From positions 4,534,453 through 4,598,452 of the forward strand of contig OX365946.1 of NCBI GenBank assembly GCA_947247005.1: 64,000 nt of DNA. Direction: 5' to 3'. Both the position numbers and the translations under genes were made by a program. The notes beneath the pieces are model-generated. The model was not told where the DNA came from, did no database searches, and saw only the letters and a list, made by a program, of their open reading frames with translations. Shown here piece after piece: positions 1 through 13,200 of the stretch. Position 1 is the first letter of the stretch; each line of letters begins with the position of its first letter. Source of the stretch: Spisula solida (lineage: Eukaryota > Mollusca > Bivalvia > Venerida > Mactridae).

Positions 1-910
1 TATGCAACTCAGAAGGGTTTAAATAAAGTATATATTTAATTATATGCATCTACCCATACCTAACATTTATAACAGCTGTTATAAGAAACTTGTTGTACTA
101 GTAGCTTGTGTGAATATCAGGCTTAATTAAGTTAATAAGATGGGAAACAAAGCTACGCCAATTCAAGTCTAAGTCTTTATTACTAAAACCAAGTTTGTGC
201 TAGATTATTTTGTTACGAATGAGATGACCTGATAATGTACAGGTAGGTTGTATTGAGAGGAAACCAGGTAATTTAAGATAGTTGCTGCGGTCAAGGTCAC
301 ATAGTTTCTATATATAGAAATAAACACCTTATATATATATATATGAACAACTGAGCAATTTCAGTTGAGGGCTCGGTGGCCAGAAGTTTGATGCCAATCA
401 GCCTTTAACTATATTGATCAACTAGCCCTCATCGATACTGCTCAACCGTTCCGTCTGCATATTGCTCATCTAGTCACCAACTGTATATGCTGAAATAATT
501 GGCATAAAGTTGAGCAATGTACATTTGAGGGCTACCTCACGAACTTTCAGTGTAGCCCTCAACTGGCTCATCTAGCCCTCAACTGTCTGTTACATTGTAT
601 CATTTTTCTGTATGGGTGGGCAGTACTTGCGCCAGCGAAACTAAACATTGTACCATTTGTACCATTGCGTTGTCCACGATTTGTCTGAATGTCTGTAGGT
701 CATGGGGCCAAAAACTGTTTTTATAGTCTTTTAAAGGACATCTATATAAAACCTTAATCATAAAACCGATTACCATTCATATTTATCAATTAATTAAATT
801 AAATAATCGATCCATGCTAGACTCATGTTAACATGGCAACCAACATCAAGGTCTAGTCTGTACAAGTATACATGTATGGTCTACCAGATCAATGTGCACA
901 TGTGAGCGAT
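1..910. other. AT-rich stretch without a recognised gene
   Basis: No open frame here looks like a protein domain. The stretch holds a short TA microsatellite near 330-345 and a palindromic repeat at about 350-594, listed separately. The missing first exons of the TSP1/galaxin gene probably lie upstream of the window. No convincing signal-peptide exon was found here. Confidence 0.5.
350..594. repeat. Palindromic MITE-like repeat with CAGTTGAGGGCT ends
   Basis: The 12-base word CAGTTGAGGGCT near 361 recurs in inverted orientation as AGCCCTCAACTG near 562 and again near 582. Inverted fragments also occur inside the interval. Short inverted ends around about 230 bp of non-coding DNA suggest a small foldback or MITE-like element. 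No target-site duplication is obvious, so the boundaries are approximate. Confidence 0.4.
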
Positions 911-1010
911 ACAGGTCCTCCGTTCGTGTGTTATGTCGTGTGTCTTTCGTGCTAGGCTATGTCTGTTCAGTGCTGCCTTCCTTGTCCGATTTTTCGTTAT
1001 TATCATAAGA
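911..1010 (+). repeat. Dispersed repeat copy (GTGCTGCCTT family)
   Basis: The words around TTCAGTGCTGCCTTCC resemble sequence at about 27165-27265 and, inverted, at 53041-53165 and 56155-56285. This is therefore a fragment of an interspersed repeat. The open frame that could start at 933 and run into the TSP1 exon begins inside this repeat, which argues against 933 as the true start codon. Confidence 0.45.
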
Positions 1011-1047
1011 TGTTATTTGCCAACAAATAAATTGTTTATGTTTAAAG

Positions 1048-1227
1048 TGTCTCCTGTAAAAAAGAACTGGACTGAGTGGGCGGACTGGAGTCAATGTTCA
1101 GCAAAATGCAATGGGGGGATACAAAATCGACGTCGTGCATGTGTGAAACCGCTGGAGGCAGATAATAAAGTTCGGTGTACCGGGAATAATCAAGAATGGA
1201 GAATGTGCAATACAAACCTCTGTGAAG
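1048..1227 (+). CDS. Exon: thrombospondin type 1 (TSP1) module
   Basis: This 180-base phase 1-1 exon follows AAAG at 1044-1047 and ends at GAAG|GTAATT. It encodes a canonical TSP1 core: WTEWADWSQC, then CNGG, then RRRAC, then later cysteines ending in CNTNLCEG. The tryptophan ladder, CSxxC and the arginine ladder are all present. TSP1 modules are commonly carried on symmetric 1-1 exons, as here. A reading frame continues upstream to an ATG at 933, but that part is hydrophobic repeat-derived sequence and I do not take it as coding. Confidence 0.85.
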
Positions 1228-4200
1228 GTAATTTAAGTGAAGATTTAAAGTATTTGAAAGTGTGTTAGCACAACGATACACGCGAGACTGTTCCTGTGTA
1301 ACCAGTTCATTATACCATTACAACACAAACATAGAAGATTGAAGTGGGTATCGTTAAGACACGATTTTGTTCCGTCGGTCTGTTTGTCTATCAGCGTTTT
1401 GGTGAGATTTTTGCATGCAAAATATTGTAAAAGGCCATATCGATCATACACAGTCTGGTACCCGAAAATCATGTGAGCTTTTGAGTTTCGTGGATAGTCC
1501 TTATTCTAAGTTTGAGCGTCGAGGATATCACGCTGAAATTTGTGTTTACATATGTTTACTTGCATTCTAAGCCAACACTTTGTGGTATGTCCACCCTGGA
1601 TCTGTGAGATAATCAGCAGATAACGTGTTTTGTCTGTAACAAAGCTAAAGAAAGCATTGATGATTAACGATCATTTTAATGCCCCCGTATTGATAGATCG
1701 GGAGGACTATAGTGATTCAACTGTCCGTCCGTCTGTTCGTCCGTTCAATTCTTGTCCGGGCTATTTCTCAAGAACCACTGCTCAGATTTTAACAAAACTT
1801 CATGGAAAGCTTCACTACCAAGTGGAGATGCGCATATCGTCGGCACGTTCGGGTTCGCTGATTATTCACACAGTTATGCCCCTTGGAAGATCGCACTATA
1901 ACTATATACTAAATTCTTGTCCGGGCTATTTCTCAAGAACCACTGCTCAGATTTTAACAAAACTTCATGGATAGCTTCACTACCAAGTGGAGATGCGCAT
2001 ATCGTCGGCACGTGACGGTTCGCTGATTATTCACACAGTTATGCCCCTTGGAAGATCGCACAATAACTATGGACTAAATTCTTGTCCGCAATATTTCTCA
2101 AGAAGCACTGCTCAGATTTTAACAAAACTTCATGGATAGCTTCACTACTAAGTGGAGATGCGCATATCGTCGGCACGTTCCGGTTCGCTGATAATTCACA
2201 CAGTTATGCCCCTTGGAAGATCGCACTATAACTATATACTAAATTCTTGTCCAGGATATTTCTCAAGAAGCACTGCTCAGATTTTAACAAAACTTCATGG
2301 ATAGCTTCACTACCAAGTGGAGATGCGCATATCGTCGGCACGTTACGGTTCGCTGATTATTCACACAGTTATGCCCCTTAGAAGATCGCACAATAACTAT
2401 AGACTAAATTCTTGTCCGCAATATTTCTCAAGAAGCACTGCTCAGATTTTAACAAAACTTCATGGATAGCTTCACTACCAAGTTGAGATGCGCATATCGT
2501 CGGCACGTTACGGTTCGCTGATTATTCACACAGTTATGCCCCTTAGAAGATCGCACAATAACTATAGACTAAATTCTTGTCCGCAATATTTCTCAAGAAG
2601 CACTGCTCAGATTTTAACAAAACTTCATGGATAGCTTCACTACCAAGTGGAGATGCGCATATCGTCGGCACGTTACGGTTCGCTGATTATTCACACAGTT
2701 ATGCCCCTTGGAAGATCGCACTATAACTATATACTAAATTCTTGTCCGGGCTATTTCTCAAGAACCACTGCTCAGATTTTAACAAAACTTCATGGATAGC
2801 TTCACTACTAAGTGGAGATGCGCATATCGTCGGCACGTTCCGGTTCGCTGATAATTCACACAGTTATGCCCCTTGGAAGATCGCACTATAACTATATACT
2901 AAATTCTTGTCCGGGCTATTTCTCAAGAACCACTGCTCAGATTTTAACAAAACTTCATGGATAGCTTCACTGCCAAGTGGAGATGCGCATATCATCGGCA
3001 CGTTCCGGTTCGCTGATAATTCACAGTTATACCCCTTGGAAGATATCCAATATAACTATATACGTTAATTTTGTTTATGGGCAAGGCTTCCATGGGGGCA
3101 TCAGCGTTTATTGAACGCAGTCTTGTTTCCACAGCACTGCAACAGATGACGTCATGGTCACAGTGGGAGAACATCAATCAGACAAATGGAGATTTTTTTG
3201 AATCGCGAAACAGATGTATGTGTAGAGCCAGAGTACCTAGTCAAGGACTGATTCAAACAGCTCAGATGGAAACACAAACTCGAGTCTGTTCTCTCTCAGG
3301 TGAGCTTAAGGACGTTTGATACAGTTGTTTATGCGCATCATTTCTGCGCATATACCTTAAACGGGAATAGAGGCTGCGTTTGGCACTGGATCTTCATGAA
3401 AATTGGGCAAAATGTTTGCCGTTATACTATCTAGGGTTAGTATAGATATTGATATTTTGGGGTAAAAAAATAATTTCACTGAGCAAATAATATAATCGCA
3501 CTCTGCGTGAAAAAGCGGTTACATTTTCTTTCATTTTTTTGTGAAATTAGAAATTATTACTTGGGTTACCTGTACCAATTCATAGTTTGTGTTTGTATTG
3601 CCTGGGACTACACATATCCCCTTTTACTGATATATAGGAAATGAATTAATGATATCTTAACTAAAATTGTGAATATTATTCAAGTGAGCGATTCAGGGCC
3701 CATCTGTGCCCCCTTGCTATATAGAATGCGACGTCACAGACAAATTGTGAAAAAGGGGAGATAATTCAGTCATAATAGCACAAAGTGTAGCGTGAAAACC
3801 TATGTTTTATTTTAATTTTTAGATAAAGTACACTTTTATCAACGTCCTTATCCAATAATAAAGTATGACAAGACAAGAAATTAGGAGAAAAACATATATG
3901 CAAAATGTACTAATTTATGACAGGAAGCTAATTATAAAGTAGGTGTATAATAAAAATAAATTGCTGTATAAGTTAAAATACGAACTTATACCATGCAGCA
4001 ACATTGACATGTTTATCTTATTACTTGAGTAGATAAGATGTGTGACTAAATATAATTCATATTTAAATCAATGATACAAAAATGTTATTTTGAGGACTTT
4101 GGTTAAACTGTTTTGAATACAAAAATTAAATTAATTTATCTTAAAACTATAAAATATACTTATTTATTTTTATTTGTATCTAGTTCTGGTAAGTACAAAT

Positions 4201-7200
4201 GTTGTACAGTTTGTACCTATAAATTTAAGCCAAATAATAACATCACCAAATTTATTGACATTAATATAGGGAAAACAGCTGTTATACACTCAAACTAGAT
4301 AGAAACAAAAAATAAATAATTATATCTTAATATTCAAATTTAAAACAAACATTAATGATAATATGACACATATTGTCTAGTGTACATACAGTAGCACACT
4401 ATTAATTTTCAGTAGGTGGGGCCTCTTGTTAATTAAATTGACCAGTTACTGTGTTTTATGACCCTAGATAAACACCGATAGTGAACTCCTCCTGATATCA
4501 TGCTGTTCCTTCTATAAAGTTCTGGTCCAAAAATATAGAAGGACCATTCTAGGTCTTTAAATTTAAGTATTACGTTACGTTATGCAAATATAGAATAGGA
4601 TTATTTATATCATGGTCACAGCAATTTACAATGACGTTACTGAAGAGGTGTTGCTTCATCCAATGATATTGCATGGGTAATTCTCAACTTTCAAAGGAAT
4701 GGTTGTTATTATATCCCCAGATACATAGTATATGGGGGCTAGCCTATATTGGAGTCATGCTTGAGGTTGGTACGTATAATTTTGTCCGCGCTATTTCTCT
4801 GTAACCATTGGTCGGATTTTAACAAAACTTTGTATGAATGATCAGTACCAAGTCATAGCGTGGGCACACATTGATCGGCTCAATTTTAAGGTAGTTATGG
4901 CCTTTGTTTTAAGACTTATAATTTGTCCACGCCATTTCTCTGTAACCACTGGTCGGATTTCAACGAAATTTTGCTGTACCAAGTCTAGTTATGCATATCT
5001 GACTGTGTCAGTCAGTTTCTGGGGGTATTCATCACATTCAGTGATATTTCTTGTTACTACAGTGCAGGATTATATCATCCTGTACTGTAGTAATTGCATT
5101 TATATACCATTGTTCCTACTTAAACCGTACAATAGTCCCTTGTTTTGACTTAATGATCAGTTCTTAGCTCATTGTGAGCTATTGTGATCGCTCTTTTGTC
5201 CGTCGTCCGCGCCGTGCGCCGTCAACAATTTGACTGTTAACACTCTAGGGGTCACAATTTTCATTTAATCTTTTTGAAACATGGTCACAATGTTTGTTTC
5301 TATGACATCTAGGTCAATTCATATCTAGGTCATCGGGGTCAAAAACTAGGTCATCATGTCGCATTGATGAAAAACCTTCTTAACATTTTTTATGTAATCT
5401 TAATGAAACCTACTAACAATGTTTGTCTCTATAAAATCTAGGCCAAGTTCGTAACTGGGTTATCTGGAGTCAAAAACATGGTCACGAGGTCACTTCAAAG
5501 AAAAACCTTGTTAACACTCTACAGGTCACATGTTTATGTAATCTTAATGAAAATTGCTCACAATGTGTGTCTCTATGAAATCTAGTTGAAGTTTGCAACT
5601 GGGTCTTCTGGTTCAAAACTTAGGTCACTAGGTCACATGTCTTGTTTTTTACCAAATCTATATGAAATCAAAGGGGTTCGACTATATAAGTAAAAATAAT
5701 CACAACACTATTTAATATAGACATGGGTATTACTTTACAACTGGCCCACGACTGCCCAACTCAACATTATGTCTAATATCTTAAACCAGACAAATGCAAT
5801 TATTGAATTTGTACTGTACACTTCAATTCTATATAATACCATTTGGTCAGATATTTTGTCTAGATTGAATCTATTTCGAGTTCAAATAGGGACTGCATCT
5901 GTGTCAGAAGTTGTAAATAATTACCCAAGTCACCTGAATGTACCTCCGCGATAGGTGAGCCACCTAGGGGCATTTGTGCCCTCATGTTGTAAAAAAGCCA
6001 TCACACGTGTTCAAAACTATGTATTTTCAAACATCGAAAATGTAAATAAATATATACACTAGTAGGTTCAACTCAAAGGATCTGTGTCATTTGATTTCGT
6101 TCGAGGATCGCTTGTTGAAATGTAGCTTAATAATTATTCTGATTAGTTCTAATTTGAATGTTTTTGTCTGACGACAATCGCTACGAAAGAAACACTTGTT
6201 TTAACCTTTTACACATCGTTCGTGAATTATAGTCAATAATTAAAACATACATGCTTTTTGTATACATGTATGCTTTCTTATATTATAGATTGCAATAATA
6301 GTTGTGAAAATCAACCGACGCCATTCGATCCAGACACACATGTTTGTCGTTCTGGTATCCCTGTTCCAAAATACGGATGTAATACAAACACCATTGATTC
6401 AAGTGAGAAGTTCTGTTGCAATGATGTAGTATATAACAAGTAAGAGTATACAGTAAAATATATATACCCGTCAACATTGAACACATCAAATAATGTCATT
6501 ATTGTAGTTTGTGGCGTTAAAGTTGCTACAGAAGTCAGTTTAGTTTACCTCATAATTTCGTTACAAATCGCAAAATGTTCCAACCTGCTAGAAATTATTT
6601 TACAATATATGACAGAAACTTCCTATAAAATGTTCTGAAAAATTCTCATCATTTTTTATTCAAAATGTTATTTTCAAATGAGACCAATAAAACCTGACCC
6701 ATTCGGATAGCTATGGTTTTACATATTAACTAGAAATTTATGCAGAATAACACTTCAAATTGTGTAGATTTTAAAGACCAAACCTTTTTGTTCTAAACCT
6801 TTGTCAGTCCTTCACCAAAATTATTTGGCAAACACACCGGCATGTTGGTTCTTTTAAAAGTGGCTGAAACGTTAGGGAAAGTGAATGTATATTTAGATAT
6901 ATGTATATGCCTACATTGCATGTATATCAAATTCTTTTAGTACTGATAACTGGCCATTTTAGGACAGACTCGAAAGCCTGTTGTGGGACAGATTTATACA
7001 ATCCAACCACGCACTTATGCTGCAAGACGACAGTACAGCCCACCTACACTGGAATTAGACGGAAAGCAGGTACATATAAATTTACTGACGGGTCACATGC
7101 AGCAATACTGATTAATTTATGAGGAGGAATGTTTAATCTACACATGTTGTTTAGATAATGGTCATTATAGTCGGTATCAGCACATCGATCAGCGTGTACA

Positions 7201-10200
7201 GAAAAAGTTTGCATGTATTTTGTCTATATGACTATACATTTATTCTATAGTACAGCTGATTACACAATGCTTTCTTTTTTAAAATATTGTTTAAAGTCCC
7301 CCACCCACTGTATTTCAGGCAGGCATGTGGACGCTATGCAGTCACTCCTTTCAATGTTTTATGTTCATAAGTATGTTAATCAACCGACTTGTACATGCAT
7401 AACATATAGTCGATTTTAATTCATGCCAATACTATTATTGTTTTAGATCAATGCTGCGGCGACCAAAGTTTTCATACCGAGTGTTACATATGTATTGACG
7501 GTACACTTTCTAAGATACATCCAGATAAGCTGTGCTGTGATGGAGCCGTAAGTAAAGCTAGTTCTACTCCTAAAGAGAAGCTAGCTAAACCCAAAGCTAC
7601 TTCTACCCCTAAAGAGAAGCCAGCTAAACCCAAAGTCAACAAACCTACCTTTGTTAAACATAACAATAAGCGAATCAGCATCATTAACATTAACTGCTGG
7701 TCTATCAAAAACAAAATCCCAGATCTCCACCAAGTTATCCAACAGGTCAAACCAGATATCATCTCGTGTACAGAAACTTGGTTAAAACCTGAAATCCAAA
7801 CCTCTGAAATATTCCCAGACAACTTAGACTACCAAGTCTTTAGAGATGATAGAACCACTAGCCAGGGGGTGGAGTACTCATCGCAATCTCCAAAAAATTC
7901 ATCTGTCAAGAGCAACCAGAACTTAAAACCAATTGCAATATATCCTGGGTCAAACTAACACTAAAAGGCGCTCGTGGTATTTTCGTGGGTACTTACTACA
8001 AGCCCCATGAAAAAGACGAGGAGTCCCTAGCTGAACTATTGCAATCCCTATCTAAAGTGCCAAAGAATGGCATAATATGGTTACTCGGTGACTTCAATCT
8101 TCCTGATATAGATTGGTCATCAGAGACACTGAAGCCCAAATGCAGATTCAAAGATATGTATGAGGGCTTCTTAGACAATATAATTTCCCTCAACCTCCAA
8201 CAAATGGTTACCATCCCAACAAGAAACGACAATATTCTTGATCTCTTCCTCACAAATTACCCCTCCCTAGTTCACTCTACCAAAACCCTTCCCAGCCTTG
8301 GCAAATCAGACCATGATATAGTATTTCATGAAATCAATATAAAGATTGGTCGTCCCCACCAGCCAAAAAGGTCAATAAACTGTTATAGTAAGACAGACTG
8401 TGTTAGCTTCAAGAGGGACCTGACAGAGTTTGGTGAGAAATTCAAAAACGCTCATCACTCTGACCCCACCATAGCCTGGGATGAATTCAAAGAGGAATTA
8501 AATAGACTAAGCTCTATCTACATCCCTACCAAAACCACCAAATCATGATGCGATCTCTCCTGGTTAACCCCTGATATCCTCAGGCTCATACGCAAACGTG
8601 ACAAAATGTTCCTTAAACTGAAAAAAGCCCACAAGGCCCCTAACTGTAATAGTGCATTCAAAGCCCTCAAGTACAATATCCAGAAACAACTGAGGAATGC
8701 ATACTGGTCATACCTTGAGTCCGTCATATTCATGGACAATTCACAACCCGGTAAAAATAAGAAGTTCTACTCCTTTATCAAACATAAGAAAACTGAAAAC
8801 TGTGGTGTAGCTCCCCTAAAACACGAGGGTCTAACACATACTGACCCCGTGACCAAAGCAAACATTCTAAACAAACAATTCGAGTCAGTCTTCTCCACCC
8901 CACAACCGCTTAGTCTAAAACAGCTATGCAAAAAAGCTATCCCAAAAATGTCAACTCCCACAATGCCCGAGTTAAACATAACAGTAGAGGGTGTTGACAA
9001 ACTTCTCCAGGCGCTTTCACCAAATAAAGCCTCTGGTCCCGATGGACTAGCACCTAGAGTCCTCAAAGAGCTACACCACGAGATAGCCCCAATACTAACT
9101 ACAATCTTCAGGTTATCCATAGAAACTGGAATTGTCCCTCCAGATTGGGGGAGTGCAGTCGTCGCCCCGGTCTATAAGAAAGGCTCTTAATCCAAGGCCA
9201 GTAACTACAGGCCAATATATCTCACCTGCATTGCTTCAAAACTCTTGGAGCATATTTTGGTATCTAATATCATGAAGCACTTCGATAATAACAACCTTCT
9301 CAGCCAGTACCAGCATGGCTTCAGATCTAAACTTAGCTGTGAATCTCAACTAATTAGCTTCACACAAGAGGTCTACGACAAACTTGAACATGGTAAACAA
9401 TCTGATGTAATAGTTTTGGATTTTAGCAAAGCATTCGACAAGGTTGATCACAATAAGTTAATATTTAAACTCGGTGAGCTGGGTGTCCACCCTCTGGCAT
9501 CACGGTTCATTAAGTCATTCTTACAGGGCCGCACCCAAAGAGTAGTAGTTGACGGCTGCACTTCTGACACTCTCCCAGTCCTATCCGGGGTTCCCCAGGG
9601 CTCAGTTCTAGGGCCCTGCTTATTCCTAGCCTATATTAACGACCTGCCCGATTCCATCTCTAGCAAGGCAAGACTGTTCGCAGATGATACCATAGTATAT
9701 CTTACAGTCAAATCATCAAACGACGCCCAAATCCTCCAAAATGATCTACATGCTCTTGAACAGTGGGAACGGGACTGGTCCATGGAATTCAACCCTCACA
9801 AGTGCGAGGTGCTGAGAATTACTCGGAAACGTAATCCATTAATATTTCCCTATACCCTGCATGGTACCGAACTAAAATCAACCGATACCGCTAAATACCT
9901 AGGTGTTACCATCAGTAAAGATTTAAGCTGGTCCAAACACATAAATAACATCTCGGCTAAAGCAAACAACTCCCTGAAATTCATTAAAAGAAACGTTCAG
10001 ACCAGCAACATCAAAGTCAAAGAAAAAGCATATAACACCTATGTCCGTCCTCAACTCGAGTATTGCTCAAGCATCTGGCACCCCTGGCAGCAGACCCTCA
10101 AATACCAAATCGAAAAAGTTCAACTATCAGCAGCAAGATACGTCCTAAACAAGTATGATTAATTGATTATACAAGCAGTGTTACCCAAATGATTAACACC

Positions 10201-13200
10201 CTTCAATGGCAAACACTAGAACAACGGCGCATACACAGCTCCCTTCTGTACCTGTACAAAATCAGAAATAATTTAGTATGCGTCGATCATAACCACCTCA
10301 CTCATACCAGAAACCTTAACTACCTGATTCCACAGTCCCGGACCCAATATCATATGCATTCATTCTTTCCCCGAACTATTAGACTCTGGAACGGCCTTCC
10401 CTACATTGTGCAGTCCAGCCCCAGTATCAACATATATGCTGAGCGGCTGGCCACAGTATCTCAAAACTAACGAATCAGCCTGTTTTTAACTTAGCACTAT
10501 ATATATTCTTTTACTCTTTGCACCTAATGAGATTTTCTCATTTTTTAACTCTTAACTCACTGCTCCTGACTGCGCCTCCCATTTATAATCTGCATAGATT
10601 GACAGGGAGTTAAATGTAGATAGATAGATAGTATAAATTCATAATACAATAATTCATACAGTTGTTCAAAGTGATTTGTCACAACCGCGTAAACAAACAT
10701 TCAACACGATCGATTATTACAGGTGTGTCAGGACTAAGGCCTTGTACCACTAATACATTTAAATGATCAAAACTTGGCGACCCTTTAGCCGAGCGGTTGA
10801 AAAAAATCATATGCAATTCACTGCTCCAATCCCAACAATGCCTAGATTTTTTAAATTTCGCTTGAATTATGTAACTTTATTAATGCTTTTGCTGATTCCT
10901 GTGATTAAATACATTATTATTAGTATACCATATTTATATAGCCCTTTTTCATAGACACGTATATACACGTTCAAAAGTGCTGTACACTCACGATTAAGAC
11001 ATGGTTAAAAGAATATGAATAAATTATACAACTATGGACGAATTTATAAATCAAGGGTATGACTAAAATACGAAAAGCAGATTTCCCGACTAAAAGTGCG
11101 AAAAGGAGATTCCCCAATTTCTGTCAATGGCACCGCTGGTGTTCGATCACAATTCAAGACATTTTCTTGATGACTTATTTATTTCCGGTGCGCAAAATAC
11201 ATGCATAATATAATGAATAAACTCTTAACATTTGTAATCCAGCACGCCATGATTGAGTTCATGCTATGAAGCTTGAAATTACCGATCGCAATAATGTTTG
11301 CATTCAATATACTAGTAGATGCCATACGTTGTTGAGTGAAGGTGTTGCTAGCTTTGCAAAGTATGTTAGAACAGCACACAAGTATGTAACAGTAACTATC
11401 TTGGGGAGGTCCTTTCCATCGTTTTGTATCGGCTGTGAGTTAATGATGTTTAATGTTATTACTCCTGTCTTTGTCTGGCTGATATTCGTTCTAACCAGAT
11501 AAGAAGAATGTGCAAGACTTTATATGTAAGAAAATTGTGTTCATTTTGCATGTGCTCTTCTGCAATTTCATTGTACAGCTATAGGCTCTTCGATTCTTTC
11601 ATAATTCCAATTACAGTGTATCTGTTGTATATTTTTGTCCTCTGGTACTTTCTCGGATTTGTTTGACTGACTGAAGCGGCAGGCTTAAGGAGTGGAAATA
11701 TCGTGTTTGTGTAGTTGTCAGGATTTGCGTTGGGCATTGTCTGTGTCTTTATCGCTCACCTGTTCACCATTTTGTCCGTCGTCCACCGTGCGCCGTGAGC
11801 CGTGCGCCGTCCACCGTCAACAATTGGACTGTTAACACTTTAGAAGTCACAGTTTTATGAAACTTTGTCACAATGTTTGTCTCTATGAAATCTAGGTCAA
11901 GTTCGTAACTGGGTCATCTGAGATCAAAAACTAGGTCACTAGGTCACATCAAAGAAAAACCTTGTTAACACTCTAGATGTCACATTTTTGATATAATCTT
12001 ATTGAAACTTGGTCACAATGTGTATCTCTATGAAATCTATGTAAAGTTCGCAACTGGGTCACCAGGGGTCAAAAACTAGGTCACCAGGTCACATTGAAGA
12101 AAAACATTGTTAACACTCTAGAGGTCACATTTGTAACCTAATCTTTATCAAACCTGGTCACAATGTTTGTCTCTGTAAAATCTAGGTCAAGTTTGTAACT
12201 GGGTCATCTGGGGTCAAAAACTAGGTCACAAGGTCACATCAAAGACAAACTTTGTAAACACTCTAGAGGTCACCTTTTTGATGTAATCTTAATTAAACTT
12301 GGTCACAATGTGTTTCCCTATAAAATCTAGGTCAAGTTTGTAACTGGGTCATCGGGGATCAAAAACTAGGTCACAAGGTCACATCAAAGAAAAACATTGT
12401 TAACACTCTATAGGTCACATTTTTTATGTAATTTTAATGAAACAATGTTTGTCCCTATGAAATCTAGGTTAAATTTGCAACTGGGTCATCTTAGGTTATA
12501 AACTAGGTCATCAGGGCACATTGAAGAAAAACATTTTAAACACTCTAGAGGTGGCTTTTAATCCCATCTTTATAAAACCTGGCCACAAAGTGTGTCTTTG
12601 TAAAATCTGGATCAAATATTAAGGTCACATAACAAATACTGATTCTACCTTAACTGCTAGTCATCAGGTGAGCGCTTTAGTGCCACATGGCCCTCTTGTT
12701 TGACGATGTGTCCTTTCAGACTTTCGTGCGATGCTGTTTGTGTCGGGTGCTTCCCTCTGCCCTTACTTTCGTATGTCTATATAGATTACTAAAATGGTCC
12801 AAGGTTTAACTTTAAGCTTTATACCACCAGCAGTTATTTGAATCATTCAAATGTCAGTATTCGTCATTTTCACCCCAACACTTTCTTTCGGAGCTAGTTA
12901 TTGTATTCGCATTCACAATTCGTCCCCTATCAGATTCGTTCGCGTTATTCATACCCTTTCCAGTTCGTTTATGATTCATAAAGGCAGCTGTAGGGTCATG
13001 GAATAGGACTTTGTCAAGCGTTTTAGGTACATTTTCTTTTTCTCGCTCCTAATCATTTCCTATCCATTTACTTATTTTCATTTTGCTGACCATTTGTTTA
13101 TTTTAAACAGTTTAAAGAACGAAAATATGGTAATGCCACCAGATGTTGCTCGAAAGCAATCATGGACGCATCACAAGATATTTGTTTTGAGGATGAAATA

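Noticed and set aside
933..1047. ATG at 933 and hydrophobic leader as the start of the TSP1 gene
   Set aside because: The leader lies in a dispersed repeat found again at 27165 and elsewhere, and a phase-1 acceptor at 1047 gives a clean symmetric TSP1 exon. The true 5' exons are more likely outside the window.
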